NCBI GenBank assembly: GCA_015680685.1
Contig: MNCI01036132.1
Span: forward strand, 780,991 to 844,990
Origin: Gnetum montanum
Lineage: Eukaryota > Streptophyta > Gnetopsida > Gnetales > Gnetaceae
Direction: 5' to 3'
Length of the DNA: 64,000 nt
Made by a program: the position numbers and the translations under genes. Below are positions 10,743 through 21,477 of this stretch, piece after piece. The notes beneath the pieces are model-generated. The model searched no databases. It was not told where the DNA came from and saw only the letters and a program-made list of their open reading frames with translations. Position 1 is the stretch's first letter; every line of letters begins with the position of its first letter.

Positions 10743-11896
10743 TGTTGACATTTTGGTATGTCAAAACCTTAGAAAATGAAGAATGTGTAAAAAATATTTG
10801 TATGATCTTATGTCGCAAGGCTAAAAAATAACATGATAAGAGCACAATCATGAGTTTCAAAGTGACAAAATGAGATTGGAACAACAAGAGCTAAGTTGTA
10901 AAGGCTAGAGTTGGGATGATAAGACAAGAGCTAGGATGAAAAACGAGAGCTAGGATGCCAATTTGAGATGATACAAAGTCTTAATTAGAAAATAAAGTCT
11001 AAAAGCCAAAAGAAGATGTTCCAAGATCTGCCAAGACATCCCAAATGTCAAAGGAATGTTCAAGAGTTCAAAGTCTAGTTGCAGGTCAAACATCCCAAAG
11101 TGATAGTAGATGTTTCAATTACTGTTAGGACATCCTAGCTAGAACGTCCCAAGTAAGAAATCCCAATTTTTAGTGGGACATTCCACTTGAATCAAGGTTA
11201 TTTATAGATAGGCATCCTAAGCATGAATGAAACATTCCAACTAGCTATTTCCTAGCCATTACATAAATTCCAAGGAATTTTTGGAAAGTAAAAGATTATA
11301 AAAAGTGACATTCTTAGAAAAAAGTAGTGTTCATTAAAATATATATCATTATCTATATCAAGTGAATTAGCTTTGTTCCTCATTATCTTCATCATTTGTT
11401 AATTGTTGTGAATTTTTGTATGTGTGCCTAAGTGTAAGGAATTTGAAAAGTTAGTTACACTCTCTCCTTGATTCTTTTTCTCTCTTTATAGCCCTATGTG
11501 ATTGATGTGCTTCTTACAAGAATACATCTTGTAAGCTTATTGGGACTTTGTGGTGTTAAGTGTGTTTTCAACGTGAAAACACTTTGAGCGGGGCTTCCAT
11601 CCTTGTAAAGGTTGTGGGATCCTTGAAATTACATTTTGAGATTTTTGGAACCTTGTGGGGTTGAGTATTTTTTCAACAAAAAAACACTTCAAGTAGAGCT
11701 CAAACATTATAAATATTCTAGTGTCCTTTAAAAATACTTTTTAAAGGAATAAAATCTGGAGATGTGCAAGGATTCTATCCTTAGAGCATATACATACCCA
11801 AGTTGGAGACCAAGTAAATTGGTTTGTAGTTTTGGTTATCTTGATTGTTTGAATTGGGGAACTTATTCAATCCCACTTCTAAGTTCTTAGTCCTCA
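10743..11896 (+). repeat. 5' LTR of element C
   Basis: An 1154-bp LTR colinear with 22850-24034. Upstream of a TATA box (11297-11304) it contains several imperfect copies of the palindrome GGGACRTCCC, at about 11030-11240. Downstream is a polyadenylation-prone region and the CA end. Confidence 0.9.
11297..11304 (+). promoter_or_regulatory. TATA box of element C 5' LTR
   Basis: TATAAAAA lies in the LTR at the same position as TATAAAAC in the 3' LTR (23425-23432), just downstream of the GGGACRTCCC cluster. Position and conservation suit a U3 core promoter. Confidence 0.6.
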
Positions 11897-11898
11897 AG

Positions 11899-11910
11899 TG
11901 ATATCAAAGC
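11899..11910 (+). other. Primer-binding site of element C
   Basis: TGATATCAAAGC, two bases after the LTR, matches the common plant initiator-Met primer site TGGTATCAGAGC at 10 of 12 positions. Confidence 0.75.
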
Positions 11911-11953
11911 CCAATACTCTTAATTTTGGAGCTTAGCATCTTAACAGTGAACG

Positions 11954-12872
11954 ATGAAAGTGACATCCTACACCAAGCCACCTATGTTTGATGGGATTGA
12001 CTTTGCATACTAGAAGGCTAGAATGCAAGGATTCTTCAAGTCCATGGATTTCAAAGTCTAGGAGTCTATTCTTGAAGGTTACATACCAACCATCGATAGC
12101 ATCACCAGAGCTACCAACCCAAGAGGAAAATAGAAACAAGATGAAAAAGATAGGTTCATGTTTGATTCAAAAGTAAAGAATTGTCTTTATTATGCTTTGA
12201 GTAAATCTAAATTTAATAGAGTAGTTGGGTGTGAAACCACTAAAGAAATTTGGAAAACACTAGAAGAAACATATGAAGATACATCTATTATCAAACAATC
12301 AAAACTTCTAGTATTACAAAGTGAGTATGATAAACTAAAAATAAAAGAGGGAGAAAATAAAGGATTATTTCTCTAGAGCAAATGATTTATTTGTAGTCAT
12401 TCATGGGATAGAAAAAGATTTGTCTAAAAGTGATGTGATCATCAAAATGATAAGAACCTTGCAACCCAAACTTTAATCCAAGGTAACAACCATGGAAAAA
12501 ATTATGGATTTTTTAGACTTGAAGTTTCAAGAGCTACAAAGTGCACTTATAGCATATGAGATGAATCTCATAAGTAAAGGTGCAACTAAGGAAAAGCCCA
12601 TTACCTTCAAGAATTCATCAAAGGAGAAGGAGCTAGCTAAACATGAAGCAAATAGAGAAGATAAATTACCTTTCTTGTTAAAGAGACTACAAAGATTACT
12701 TGCAAGAAAAGGTAAAAGATTTAATCAATCTAGCACCAAAGGTAAGGAAAGGGGTAAGAATTTTAAAAGTTTAAATCTTGATGTATCCTCTTTAGAATGT
12801 TGGGTTTGTGGTGGTAGAGGCCATGTAGCCTCTAAATGTTCAGGTGTTAGCAAGTTTGCAAAGAAGGACTAA
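11954..12872 (+). pseudogene. gag: Copia-type gag (UBN2-like domain plus CCHC zinc knuckle)
   Basis: The gag nucleocapsid polyprotein starts at ATG 11954 with a frame that meets stops at Trp-like positions (FAY-stop-KARM, where copia gags have a Trp). The N-terminal and middle parts carry the copia gag signature KEIWKTLEETYED (12244-12285) and the following helix, then a frame change before 12492. The C-terminal part has the knuckle CWVCGGRGHVASKC (about 12797-12840) after a Lys/Arg-rich linker, which would bind the element's RNA. Broken by at least four stops and one frameshift. It packages RNA in virus-like particles in the family; here it is non-functional. Confidence 0.85.
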
Positions 12873-13904
12873 TTTAAAGTAGATATGAGAAAGAAAAATT
12901 TCTATACTAGCTAGGACAATGGACAAAGTGAAGAAGAAATATATGATGCCTTCTCAAGATTACATCTTATCTATATGACCCTTGCTAATGATGATTCAAT
13001 AATAGAAACCAAAGAACTTGAAGGAACTATTGAAGAAAGGTATGACTTATTATGCAATGAGATTTTATTCTTTCAAAGTCTATGCATTAAATTGAAAAGG
13101 CCTTAAATGATAAAAATTTAGAGTTATCTCAACTCAATAAAAAAACACTTGAATCTCTTACAAGAAAAATCAAACCTAAGGGGTAAGAATCAAAAGCTAA
13201 CATTCTCATATGAGGAGATTGTAAAAGAGCTTCCAAATAAAAAGCTTGTAAATGAGAGACTTGTTAAAGCGAAGGAGACCCTTAGAATAGTCTTAGGACA
13301 AGAAAGAGATCCACATTATAAAAATGGACTAGAAAGTTATTAACAAACTAAGGTATCCTCAAGCACTTCATCCAAATGGGATTAATTCCAAGGTTTGATC
13401 ATCTTACTCAAGTAAGAAAAATTAAGTGTTATTATTGTGGTATGTTTTGGCATAAGTAATTGAATTTTCATTTGAAAATGAAACATTATCTTATGAATAC
13501 TTGGTCATATAATATGACTCCTTGGTCTTATATAAAGGCTCCTAGAAAGAATACCTTGCAGGTTAGAAAAGTATGAAGAATCAAATAGAAGAAGAAGGAA
13601 AAAAGAACATATGTTCATACTGTAAATCAAACAATAAAGAAATTTACAAAAAGATATCAAACATACAAGATACAAGAGATTTGCACTGATCATAGAGGAG
13701 AAACTCTAAGGAGATGACCTCATTTTGAATCTACATGAGCATCACACCCTTAAGAGAAAGTAAGTTAAGTACAAGTATTTGTAAGAATTTTCTTTGACTT
13801 GCATTTTTATCTTATTTTTTTAATTAATGTTATCTTTGGTAGCTTTTCCTAGAATCATCATTCTTATTAAATCACCCTTACTTGTTTAGAGCCAACTTTA
13901 TGTT
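12873..13904 (+). pseudogene. Gag C-terminal extension relic with Lys-rich coiled segment and CYYC motif
   Basis: After the first knuckle, decayed coding sequence continues. A 64-codon open stretch at 13149-13343 is Lys/Glu-rich and looks coiled-coil. At about 13421-13480 the frame reads KCYYCG followed by a His and Lys-rich segment, resembling a second, broken zinc knuckle. Stops interrupt it throughout. No protease or integrase motif was found downstream. Confidence 0.45.
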
Positions 13905-14062
13905 GGAACGTCCCATATTTTTATGAGACATTCAACTTGGGATGTTGCATTCATTTCTTGGATGTCCCACTAATAACAGGCCTATCATGGGTAAGAGGTC
14001 CCACTTGTAGTTAGGATGTTCTAATTTGTAGGAAAAACCCTCAAGAGTGATGGTTATATAAA
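13905..14062 (+). promoter_or_regulatory. U3-like segment inside element C, upstream of ORF2
   Basis: Between gag and ORF2 lies a cluster of imperfect GGGACRTCCC palindromes (AACGTCCCA, GAGACATTC, GGGATGTTG, GGATGTCCC, GGTCCCA, GGATGTTC) followed by TATATAAA at 14055-14062. This matches the arrangement in the LTR U3, where the same motifs precede the TATA box. An internal promoter driving ORF2 separately from gag is an inference. Confidence 0.4.
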
Positions 14063-15365
14063 TCCAATCTTTATTTCATTCCCTTCAACCTTGGACATCC
14101 TAGCATAAATGACAAGGATCTCTTCATAGCTACATTTATGGTACATTTCTTGTGATCCCTACTTAAATCCATGGCACATATGAAGATTGGTACTTTAAGA
14201 GCATCTCCTTGTAAGGGCAAAATAACAAAGGGAATTTCATCTAGCAAGACAAACACTTATCAGCCTCAATAGATGCTTAGCATTAGTTTACCATAACTCA
14301 TTCTATCTCCATTGTCTCTGAAAGGAATCTCAATTCTTAGTAACATTGTTAAAAGGAATTAATGATATTCTTCCAAGCTATTAGTTGGGCTTCTATGAAT
14401 TATTATGTACCTATGATATTGATCAAATAATTCTACTGTAATATTGCTATTACTAATGCTATTGTTGGAGCTTTTAATTTTGTTGTTGCAGGAATTGTGA
14501 TTGAGCTTTCACCCGAAGTAGTGAATGCTATTCTTAGGATTTCTAGCTTAGAAGTACATAGGATTAATATACATTCCATGAGTGATATTTTCATTAATTT
14601 TGTAATTCCAATTTCTCATGATGAATTTTTTATGCCATTTTTGGAAATTCATTATCTCTTAGAAGTGAAAATGTTTATAGGTGCCAAATGTCCCAAGATG
14701 CTTCGACCCTCTCACTTATTATATTATATAACATCATTGTAAAAGATAGAAACTATAACTATCTATTCCCTACACATGTCATTGTGTTTTCTTTTTTTCT
14801 AACCAAGTACCCATGAGATTTGGGGCACATTCTTTGTAGAGACATGCTAGGTTTATTTACCAGAGAGAGGGTTTATAGATACCCTCATATTATTAGCTTA
14901 TTGATTTGAAAGGTAGGTGTTCCTAACTTTGATATGCCGCTTCTCAAGGAGAAGAGGAGTTTTATAGATTGAGGAGCATCATACTTGTAGATTCTGAAGT
15001 TGTAGCTTCTTCACCTCAAAATACAAGAGGGAAGTAGGCAACATCTCTAACTAAGGCCTCTTCTTAACTTAGAAGATCAAAATTAGTAAGTGCACAAGTG
15101 AAGTCACTATTAAAAAAGGCACTTAAATCCTTTGTTAAAACCTTAACTATGATTGAATGAAATCTCTTTTACTTTCCTAATAGAATTGATGCAGCAAGAA
15201 TTCCACTTCCTCTACATGGATAGTAGTTTAAGGAGATTACTCCTCTAGTATTATATAACAATGAGGATAGTCCAATTCCAACTAGACATTCCATAGTAGT
15301 CGGACCATCCCAAGGGTATGATTTGGGAAATGCATCAGATTCTAAGAATATTGCTACCCCACTTG
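14063..15365 (+). pseudogene. Element C ORF2, N-terminal and middle part (interrupted by element B)
   Basis: A decayed sense frame. The best preserved stretch is 14497-14742 (81 codons, IELSPEVVNAILRIS), which resembles the SPE-x-INAIL-x-I segment of the putative plant transposon protein family. Further on, 15100-15365 encodes KKALKSFVKTLT, then RIDAARIPLPL and RHSIVVGPSQGYD. These three blocks are also found, in the same order, in element D (60780-60500), so this was a real protein shared by the family and not chance. Element B inserts after the codons for TPL, and the frame resumes at 22057. Function unknown. Confidence 0.6.
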
Positions 15366-15728
15366 TGTAACATACCTATTCCTAAATGCTGAAGTTGAAG
15401 CTAGGTGAAGTAGGACAAGAAGAGGACTGGCCATTCCTTTTGGCCAATTGTAGGCCTAATCATGGTGGTAGTGATAATTTGCCTCTAAGGGATAAATTTT
15501 GAAGGAAGAAAACCCCAAGTAACACTCTTAGAGCATGATCCAAATACTCTATTCCACATCAATAAAGCATTATTTCCTTTTTCCTTCTACATTTTTCTTG
15601 TTATTTTCTTTACGCATAATGTTGAATGTTACATATATTTGACATGTGGTATATTTTCTTCTCACACATAATTTCTAATACAACATATATTTGAGATTTT
15701 TCATGACATCTGAGAATGGGATGTCACA
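15366..15728 (+). repeat. 5' LTR of element B (internally deleted)
   Basis: Starts TGTAACATACC and ends GGGATGTCACA directly before the primer site. At 363 bp it lacks about 200 bp from the U3 side relative to the 572-bp family members; the deletion is near 15390. Confidence 0.85.
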
Positions 15729-15730
15729 AT

Positions 15731-15742
15731 TGGTATCAGAGC
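15731..15742 (+). other. Primer-binding site of element B
   Basis: TGGTATCAGAGC, two bases after the LTR, is the exact plant initiator-Met tRNA primer site. It shows that these repeats are LTRs and gives the strand. Confidence 0.9.
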
Positions 15743-17099
15743 CAATCATGATCCAAGGACCATTCAGAATCATGGGCCGACCACAACATGAACCTGATGA
15801 TGAACCATGAAAACATGACATAGGGAAAGTCATTGATCATTACCAAATGCACCATATGTTTGAGATGTAAGCCAAAGATACCTTTCCATTGATTTTGTGA
15901 AGAATGAATTAGAAATTTATAAAAGCTATTGATCCCACCAACTAACAAAATTATTTTATGGATATCATTAACCAATGAAGATCTGATTATGCCTCATCAA
16001 GATTCATCAATTGCAAGAGATGTTGATAAGACAAGGATACAATGGTGCAAGTAACTCTTATCCATATAAATACAATAAATATTAATTGATTGAGATCATT
16101 ATTAAGTTTCTTCCAAAAATTTAGTAACCATGATCTAAATTGATCTTGTTTTGTTAAAAGTGCTTAACCCTTGTAACTTGGCATTATTCCCCATACCAAG
16201 ACCTAGGTATTGATAAGATAAAAGAATCAACCCATCCATAAGATTGTCTAATCTCCATAGGGAAATCAATACTTTGTAAATGATGTTGTCATAATCTTCT
16301 CCTCAATACCTCATTAGGGTATAACCATGATATGAGAAGGTATAATCATCATAGTTGTTAAATTATAAGGTATAAATATTATATTCCTATCCTAGGATTG
16401 GTACATCATTTACAATCAATTCCAAGTAATCTAGAAGATCTCAAGTTACCCATATGTCAGCCTAGTAATGTTAGCTCAAAGAAATATGCTATTTTGGTCC
16501 TCTTAATGTCTAAAATTCAAAATTCATTTTTGAATCTTAAGACTATATCTAATGCATAGTACTCATCAAGATGATTCCAAAGGTACAAATTTTGTCTTGA
16601 TTAGACTTACAGTTTAAGAGATATTGATGTTTAAAGTTTCTTGTTATGCATGGATTAAAATAATATTAATTTATTATTAGTAGTTTAGCTATATATTTAT
16701 AATATATATGTATTATTTGGTTGAGAGAATCATATATATTTTACAAATTAATAAAATCTCAAATGACTGTATGTTATTCAATAATAATTCTTGTGAAAAG
16801 TTCTATTAATTTGACTCATAGTGTTTTTTTTCCATGGCGTGGACTTTACATCATGTTTTTTTTTTTTCATTTTTTCCATTGAATTTTCCTCCATTGTGGG
16901 ATCTTATGTGGCATGTAACATGGAGGAGACAAAATACACTCTCCCCTTCCCCCCATCATGCCAAGCATATTGGCCTTTTGGCCAAAATAATTAAAAAATG
17001 AAAGAGCAAGAGGTCATGGGTTGAAAACCAAGTCCTACACCCCTCCCTTCCCTTCTTGATTTAAAATATTTTTTTTAGAATTTAATTTTTTAAAAATTA
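15743..17099 (+). other. Element B leader
   Basis: Colinear with 7430-6601 of element A. No coding frame survives in both copies. Near 17011-17030 the sequence GGTCATGGGTTGAAAACC resembles a pol III B box, at the same relative place as a similar motif in element A. Poly-T and poly-A rich stretches occur at 16850-16870. Confidence 0.5.
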
Positions 17100-17580
17100 T
17101 TAGGGCCATGGCCCTAACCCCAATAGTTAGAGCCTATGGTTGACCTACACTACCCAGTGGTGGCATAGGCCTATTGTGCCACTACATGGTAGGGCCACAA
17201 GGCCTAGCTATGTAGTATTATAGCTAGTGAGGTTATCATTGAAAAGCCAACCTATGTGGCAAGGCTAAAAGGCTAACCGTATAGCTGACCAAAGCAACCA
17301 TGCACCCAATGCTTGCCTACACTTTCCACTCCACATTTGCGGACGTTGTTCCATCATTGTACCCCCTTCGTCCCACCCCCCTCACTGCACATTGACACCA
17401 CACCATTTTCTACCACCTATGTTGTTTTTTTCCACTACTCACCATCATATGTTGTAGTGCTGACATTTGCCATTGCACATGTTGCTCGCTACTTGCCATC
17501 ATCTGCCTACATCATGTTGCACATACCCTCACCTGACTTCCATGTTATTGCTATTGGCACTACTATCTACCAACATTGGA

Positions 17581-17895
17581 AATAACTATTCCTTCTAGCA
17601 TACCACAAACACCACCATTTTCAAGAATCACTACCCCTTCCAATGCATTGTAGACACTACTAATGCCAAGAACCATTGTTCCTTCTAGCACACCATGGAC
17701 ACCACTAGCATCAAAAATCACTATTCCTTCCTACGCATCGTGGTGACCATCGGCATTGAGAATCGCTACCCCTTCTAGCACACCATAGACACCACCAATG
17801 TCAAGAATCACTACCCCTTCTAGCACATCATCAATGCTAAGAATCACTATCCCTTCCTGCACACTGCAAACATCACTAGTGCTAGAAATTGCCAC
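17581..17895 (+). repeat. Irregular minisatellite, AAGAATCACTACCCCTTC-type unit
   Basis: Six or seven degenerate copies of a unit containing AAGAATCACTACCCCTTCTA and CACCATAGACACCACCA, spaced 26 to 54 bp apart. Confidence 0.65.
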
Positions 17896-18000
17896 CTCCT
17901 TTAGCACCGCTACAAGAAATCCTTACACTATGTGTACATCATGATGAACGTGCTTCCAACGACCAAGTCTACATTGATGCCATTAGCAGCATCACTGCTA

Positions 18001-18390
18001 GTAGCTAGTGCAACATCCCATGAGGCCACATAGGCTTGGGCTAGGCCACATAGGCCTTAGTAAGAGCCATGTAGGCCTTGGTTGGGCTATGCAAGCCCTA
18101 GTGAGGGCCACATAGACCCTTTCTTGGGCCATGTAGGCCCTTTTGTTGGTTGTTCATGCCCCTGTGTGGGCTACATAGGCCCACTTGGGCTGCACAAGCC
18201 CTTGCATGGGTCACATAAACCTACTTGGGTTGCATAGGCCCTCCTCGATTGTGCAAGTGTGCTTGGGTCATGTAAGCCCACTTGGGTGATGCAAGCCCTT
18301 ACATGGGCCATGTAGGCCCACCTAGGCCATGCAAGCCCTTACATGAGTTGTGTAGACTCAACTGAGCTGTGCTAGCCCTGGTTAGGGTTG
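18001..18390 (+). repeat. GGCC-rich minisatellite with GTAGGCCC / GCAAGCCC cores
   Basis: About fifteen alternating, degenerate copies of TTGGGCYATGTAGGCCC and ATGCAAGCCCTT, with a basic spacing near 20 bp and a higher-order spacing near 40 bp. Confidence 0.7.
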
Positions 18391-18735
18391 CACACTACCA
18401 AGCATTGTTCATCATGTACCGCTCACTATTGCCCATCGTTGCTCATTGTCACCCTACCCATTGCACTCTCCTACTACCCCCTATCCACTGTTGTGCTCTT
18501 TAGGTGTGCCTTACTCATCACTCCAATGCCCTACAATGACTACCATTGTCCTTTCCCTAGCAACTATCCTAGGCCCTAGTGATACGAAAATCTTTCCATC
18601 AACTAACATGAAATTTGAATTTTCCTATCAATGGAAAAACAATTCAAAATTTTTATTAGTTGGAATGTTAATTTAAAATTAGGAGCATGAAAAAGCATTT
18701 TCAAAAATAGAAATTGATGTACTAGTAGGGAATGG

Positions 18736-18818
18736 GATAAAAACTTCAAAATTAAGCATGCTTATCTTGGAGTAGTACTGAGATGGGTGACCTCTTGGGA
18801 AGTCTTGTGTTTTTGCAC
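18736..18818 (+). ncRNA. 5S rRNA-derived segment, copy B
   Basis: The segment matches the 3' two thirds of plant 5S rRNA well: AACTTCAAAATTAAGCATGC, then GGAGTAGTACTGAGATGGGT, then GACCTCTTGGGAAGTCTTGT. It spans the internal control region (A box, intermediate element GTAGTA, C box GATGGGTGACCTCTTGGG). The first roughly 40 nt of 5S are missing and there is no 5S spacer or tandem array, so it is a captured relic and not a ribosomal gene. The same block occurs in element A at the same place. Confidence 0.8.
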
Positions 18819-19187
18819 TAGAGGTTCTAGACCTTAGAAGCCATAACTTTTGATTTTAGAAGCCTTTTTTAGTGAATGAAGAGTTGTTTCCTACAAATTT
18901 CAACCTTCCACACACAATGGTAAAGTTAGATCTACTTCATGAAATCATAAAGAATTATTTTTCATCCTTTGCCCAACACAGTACCTCAAGAACCCCCAAA
19001 AGCATAATTTTAGCATAACTAGAGAATATGATGTCCTTTTTTAACATATGAATAGTCATTTCCAACATTTTTCATCCTTCTAAACTTAATGGTGAGGAAA
19101 CATTTATCATCTATGTACCTAATAATTCAATAACATCTTAAATTATGCCTTAAGAGGCCATAACATAGATTAGCTAGTCATACCTAC

Positions 19188-19759
19188 TATGACATCCCAT
19201 ACCTGAATGTCATGACCATCATCAAATCTATGTTATATTAGACATTATGCATAAGAAGATAATATACGAAATGTCAAATACATGTAACATTCAACATTAT
19301 GTATAAAGAAAATAATAGAGAAAGCGCATAAAGAGAAAGAAAATGATGCTTTATTGATATGGAATATTGTATATGAATCATGTGATGAGATTGTTCCTTT
19401 GTGTTTTCTTCCTTTAGCATCTATCCCCTTAGAGACAATCCAGCATTACTATCATAGTTATGCCTATTAGTAAACAGAAGGGATGGCTAGTCCACTTCCT
19501 ATTCCACTTCACCTGACACCTACTCGCCTTTACCAACTCCACCACTCCATGTTGGCATGACCTCCAAGCTTAGGTATAAATGCCTTAGGTCAAACCCCCA
19601 AAGGTTACCTCAAGAGACATGTCCATTATTAGAATGCATCCTTTCAGGTCTCAATTACAACATACTTTTTTGGGTTTTATTATGATAATGATAACACTTG
19701 TTGTGAAGAGGCACCATCTTCATTATGTAGTAGTATCATTTGGGAATGGGGATGTTACA
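19188..19759 (-). repeat. Solo LTR of the A/B family nested in element B
   Basis: A 572-bp minus-strand LTR flanked by a perfect 5-bp duplication CCTAC (19183-19187 and 19760-19764), with no internal region. It arose by insertion into B followed by LTR-LTR recombination, and shows that the family was active after B inserted. Confidence 0.9.
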
Positions 19760-19920
19760 CCTACCAATTTAATTATTAATACTTAATGTAACCTCTTAAA
19801 ACTTAAGATTAAGGATTTAACCTATGTATATAGATAATCTTAACTTCCTAAAACTCTAGTTTATCATTAGTACACTACCAAAGTTAGTGTTCTTAAATGG
19901 GATAGAAAGGTCGTTAANAA

Positions 19921-21056
19921 TAAGAATGAAAGTTACAACATACAACATGCTTGCAAGATCCCTTAGCCAGAGAGAAACAACATCTGCTATGTCCATCATG
20001 GGCCTTGGATTGGCATGAGTATTGATACCCATGCATTTTAATGGAGTTACAAGAGTTGGATGTTGATGTGTTATGCCTACAAGAAGTCTTTCCATGGGAA
20101 TTTCTATACCAATTCCAAGCAAACTTAGAAAGGATGGGATACAAAGGTATTTATAAGTAAAAAGGTTCTTGGGAAAGTTCTTCTTTCGAGTTATACAGAT
20201 TATCCTATTATAGAAATCATAACATGCATGGTTGCATGATCTTTTATAAAGAAGCCAAGTTTAAATCAGTACCAAGATTTGAATGGAGTTTAGAAGATAT
20301 GATTTCTAAAATTCCATAACTTCAAGCAATGGGAAAGAAAGAATGATCAAGATTTCAGAAAGGTCACATAGCTTTGGCTATAATTCTAAAAATCTAGTTA
20401 TCAAGAATATGTGTATGCATGGTTAACACACATTTAATTTCCAAATAAACATGTATAGATATCATATTATGCCAAGATGCATACTTGATTAAGGAAATAG
20501 AGGAAAGTTTGAAGAATAACTTATTCCTAAGCTATACTAATCCAATGCCAATTATCCTTTGAGGAGACTTCAATGCGAAAGTTAGAAGTAATGTTTATCA
20601 ATTCTTAAAATATGGATATGTAAAAGAATCCTTAGAAGATGAACCTAATTTGAAGAAGATGTTACCGTCAATTCAACATACAATTCCATTAGCTAGTGCA
20701 TATTCTACTTACTTTGAATCTTCAATAGATAAATCAGATCTTCGAATTCAAAAACAAATGATGTTGATGGATAGCACTCATCAAGAACCAAAATTTACCA
20801 ATTACTCTACTATGATTAATTAGGATGGGTTAACAACATTATTCATTAAGACCCTAGATTATATTTTTTATGATGTCCGATTCTTCCAAGTTACCAAGTT
20901 ACTAGAGTTGATTTTTAAAGAAGAAGTGGAGAAGAATCAAGATCAAGTCCTTTCATCCCAAACAAGACATCTAATCATATAGCACTTATGGTAGAATTAC
21001 AATTGCTCTCATTAGTTTATAAGGTTGATCAAGATCAGGAAGTATCTCACCCTTAA
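19921..21056 (+). pseudogene. CCR4-like endonuclease/exonuclease/phosphatase domain, captured copy B
   Basis: Sense-strand relic homologous to 4192-5298. Motifs in order: VTTYNMLA, then after a frameshift LDVDVLCLQEVFPWEF (catalytic Glu present), HGCMIFYKEAKF, LSYTNPMPIIL-stop-GDFNA, FTNYS, TLDYIFYD, and in another frame SNHIALMVEL, where the family has SDH. About seven stops and at least three frameshifts. The motif set and the roughly 370-codon length fit the EEP domain of plant CCR4-type mRNA deadenylases. No introns are visible. It sits between the 5S-like block and the polypurine tract, as in element A, so the capture predates the separation of the two copies. Confidence 0.75.
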
Positions 21057-21464
21057 TTTTATTGATAAATCTTATTATTTTCTTCATTATTTAATTTATA
21101 TTTTAATTATATAAGTAAAATATCGAAGGTAATGGAAGCTAGGAATAAATGGTTTGCCCTACCTTAACTTGGATAACCATATATGAGTTACACTTTGTGT
21201 GACCCTAGTTAGGACTAGTGATTGGTGTTTTGTAGATCTTTAATTCATCTCTTGTCATTATCTTAGAAAATGAGGTAAGCATTAATAAAATAATATTTGA
21301 TACTTATATATATCCTTCTTTCATATATTTTGGTTGTATAATATGTAAGAAACAACTTCAACTTCAAAGGATAAATCAAATTATTAGAGCATAGGAACAT
21401 AATAGAAGTATTGGAATTGGAAAAAGATAGTGAATGTAGACTCATTTGAAGATGAATGAAACCT
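21057..21464 (+). other. Element B 3' internal segment
   Basis: AT-rich sequence between the EEP relic and the polypurine tract, inverse of 4190-3758 in element A. Nothing else recognised. Confidence 0.5.
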
Positions 21465-21477
21465 AAGAGGGGTAGAT
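21465..21477 (+). other. Polypurine tract of element B
   Basis: AAGAGGGGTAGAT lies directly before the 3' LTR, matching the tract in element A. Confidence 0.75.

Larger units (their letters stand above)
17100..18590 (+). other. Variable GC-richer cargo of element B
   Basis: This block is unlike the corresponding slot of element A. It contains short open frames rich in His, Pro, Thr and Ser (17313-17585, 18388-18579, 18446-18676) with no recognisable domain, and two minisatellites (17581-17895 and 18001-18390). The biased composition of the frames follows from the repeats and does not argue for coding. Confidence 0.45.

Noticed and set aside
17313-18676. His/Pro/Ser-rich open frames as genes
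   Set aside because: They arise from minisatellite sequence and have no counterpart in element A.
18736-18818. Functional 5S rRNA gene
   Set aside because: The 5' third is missing, substitutions are many and no 5S spacer or tandem unit is present.
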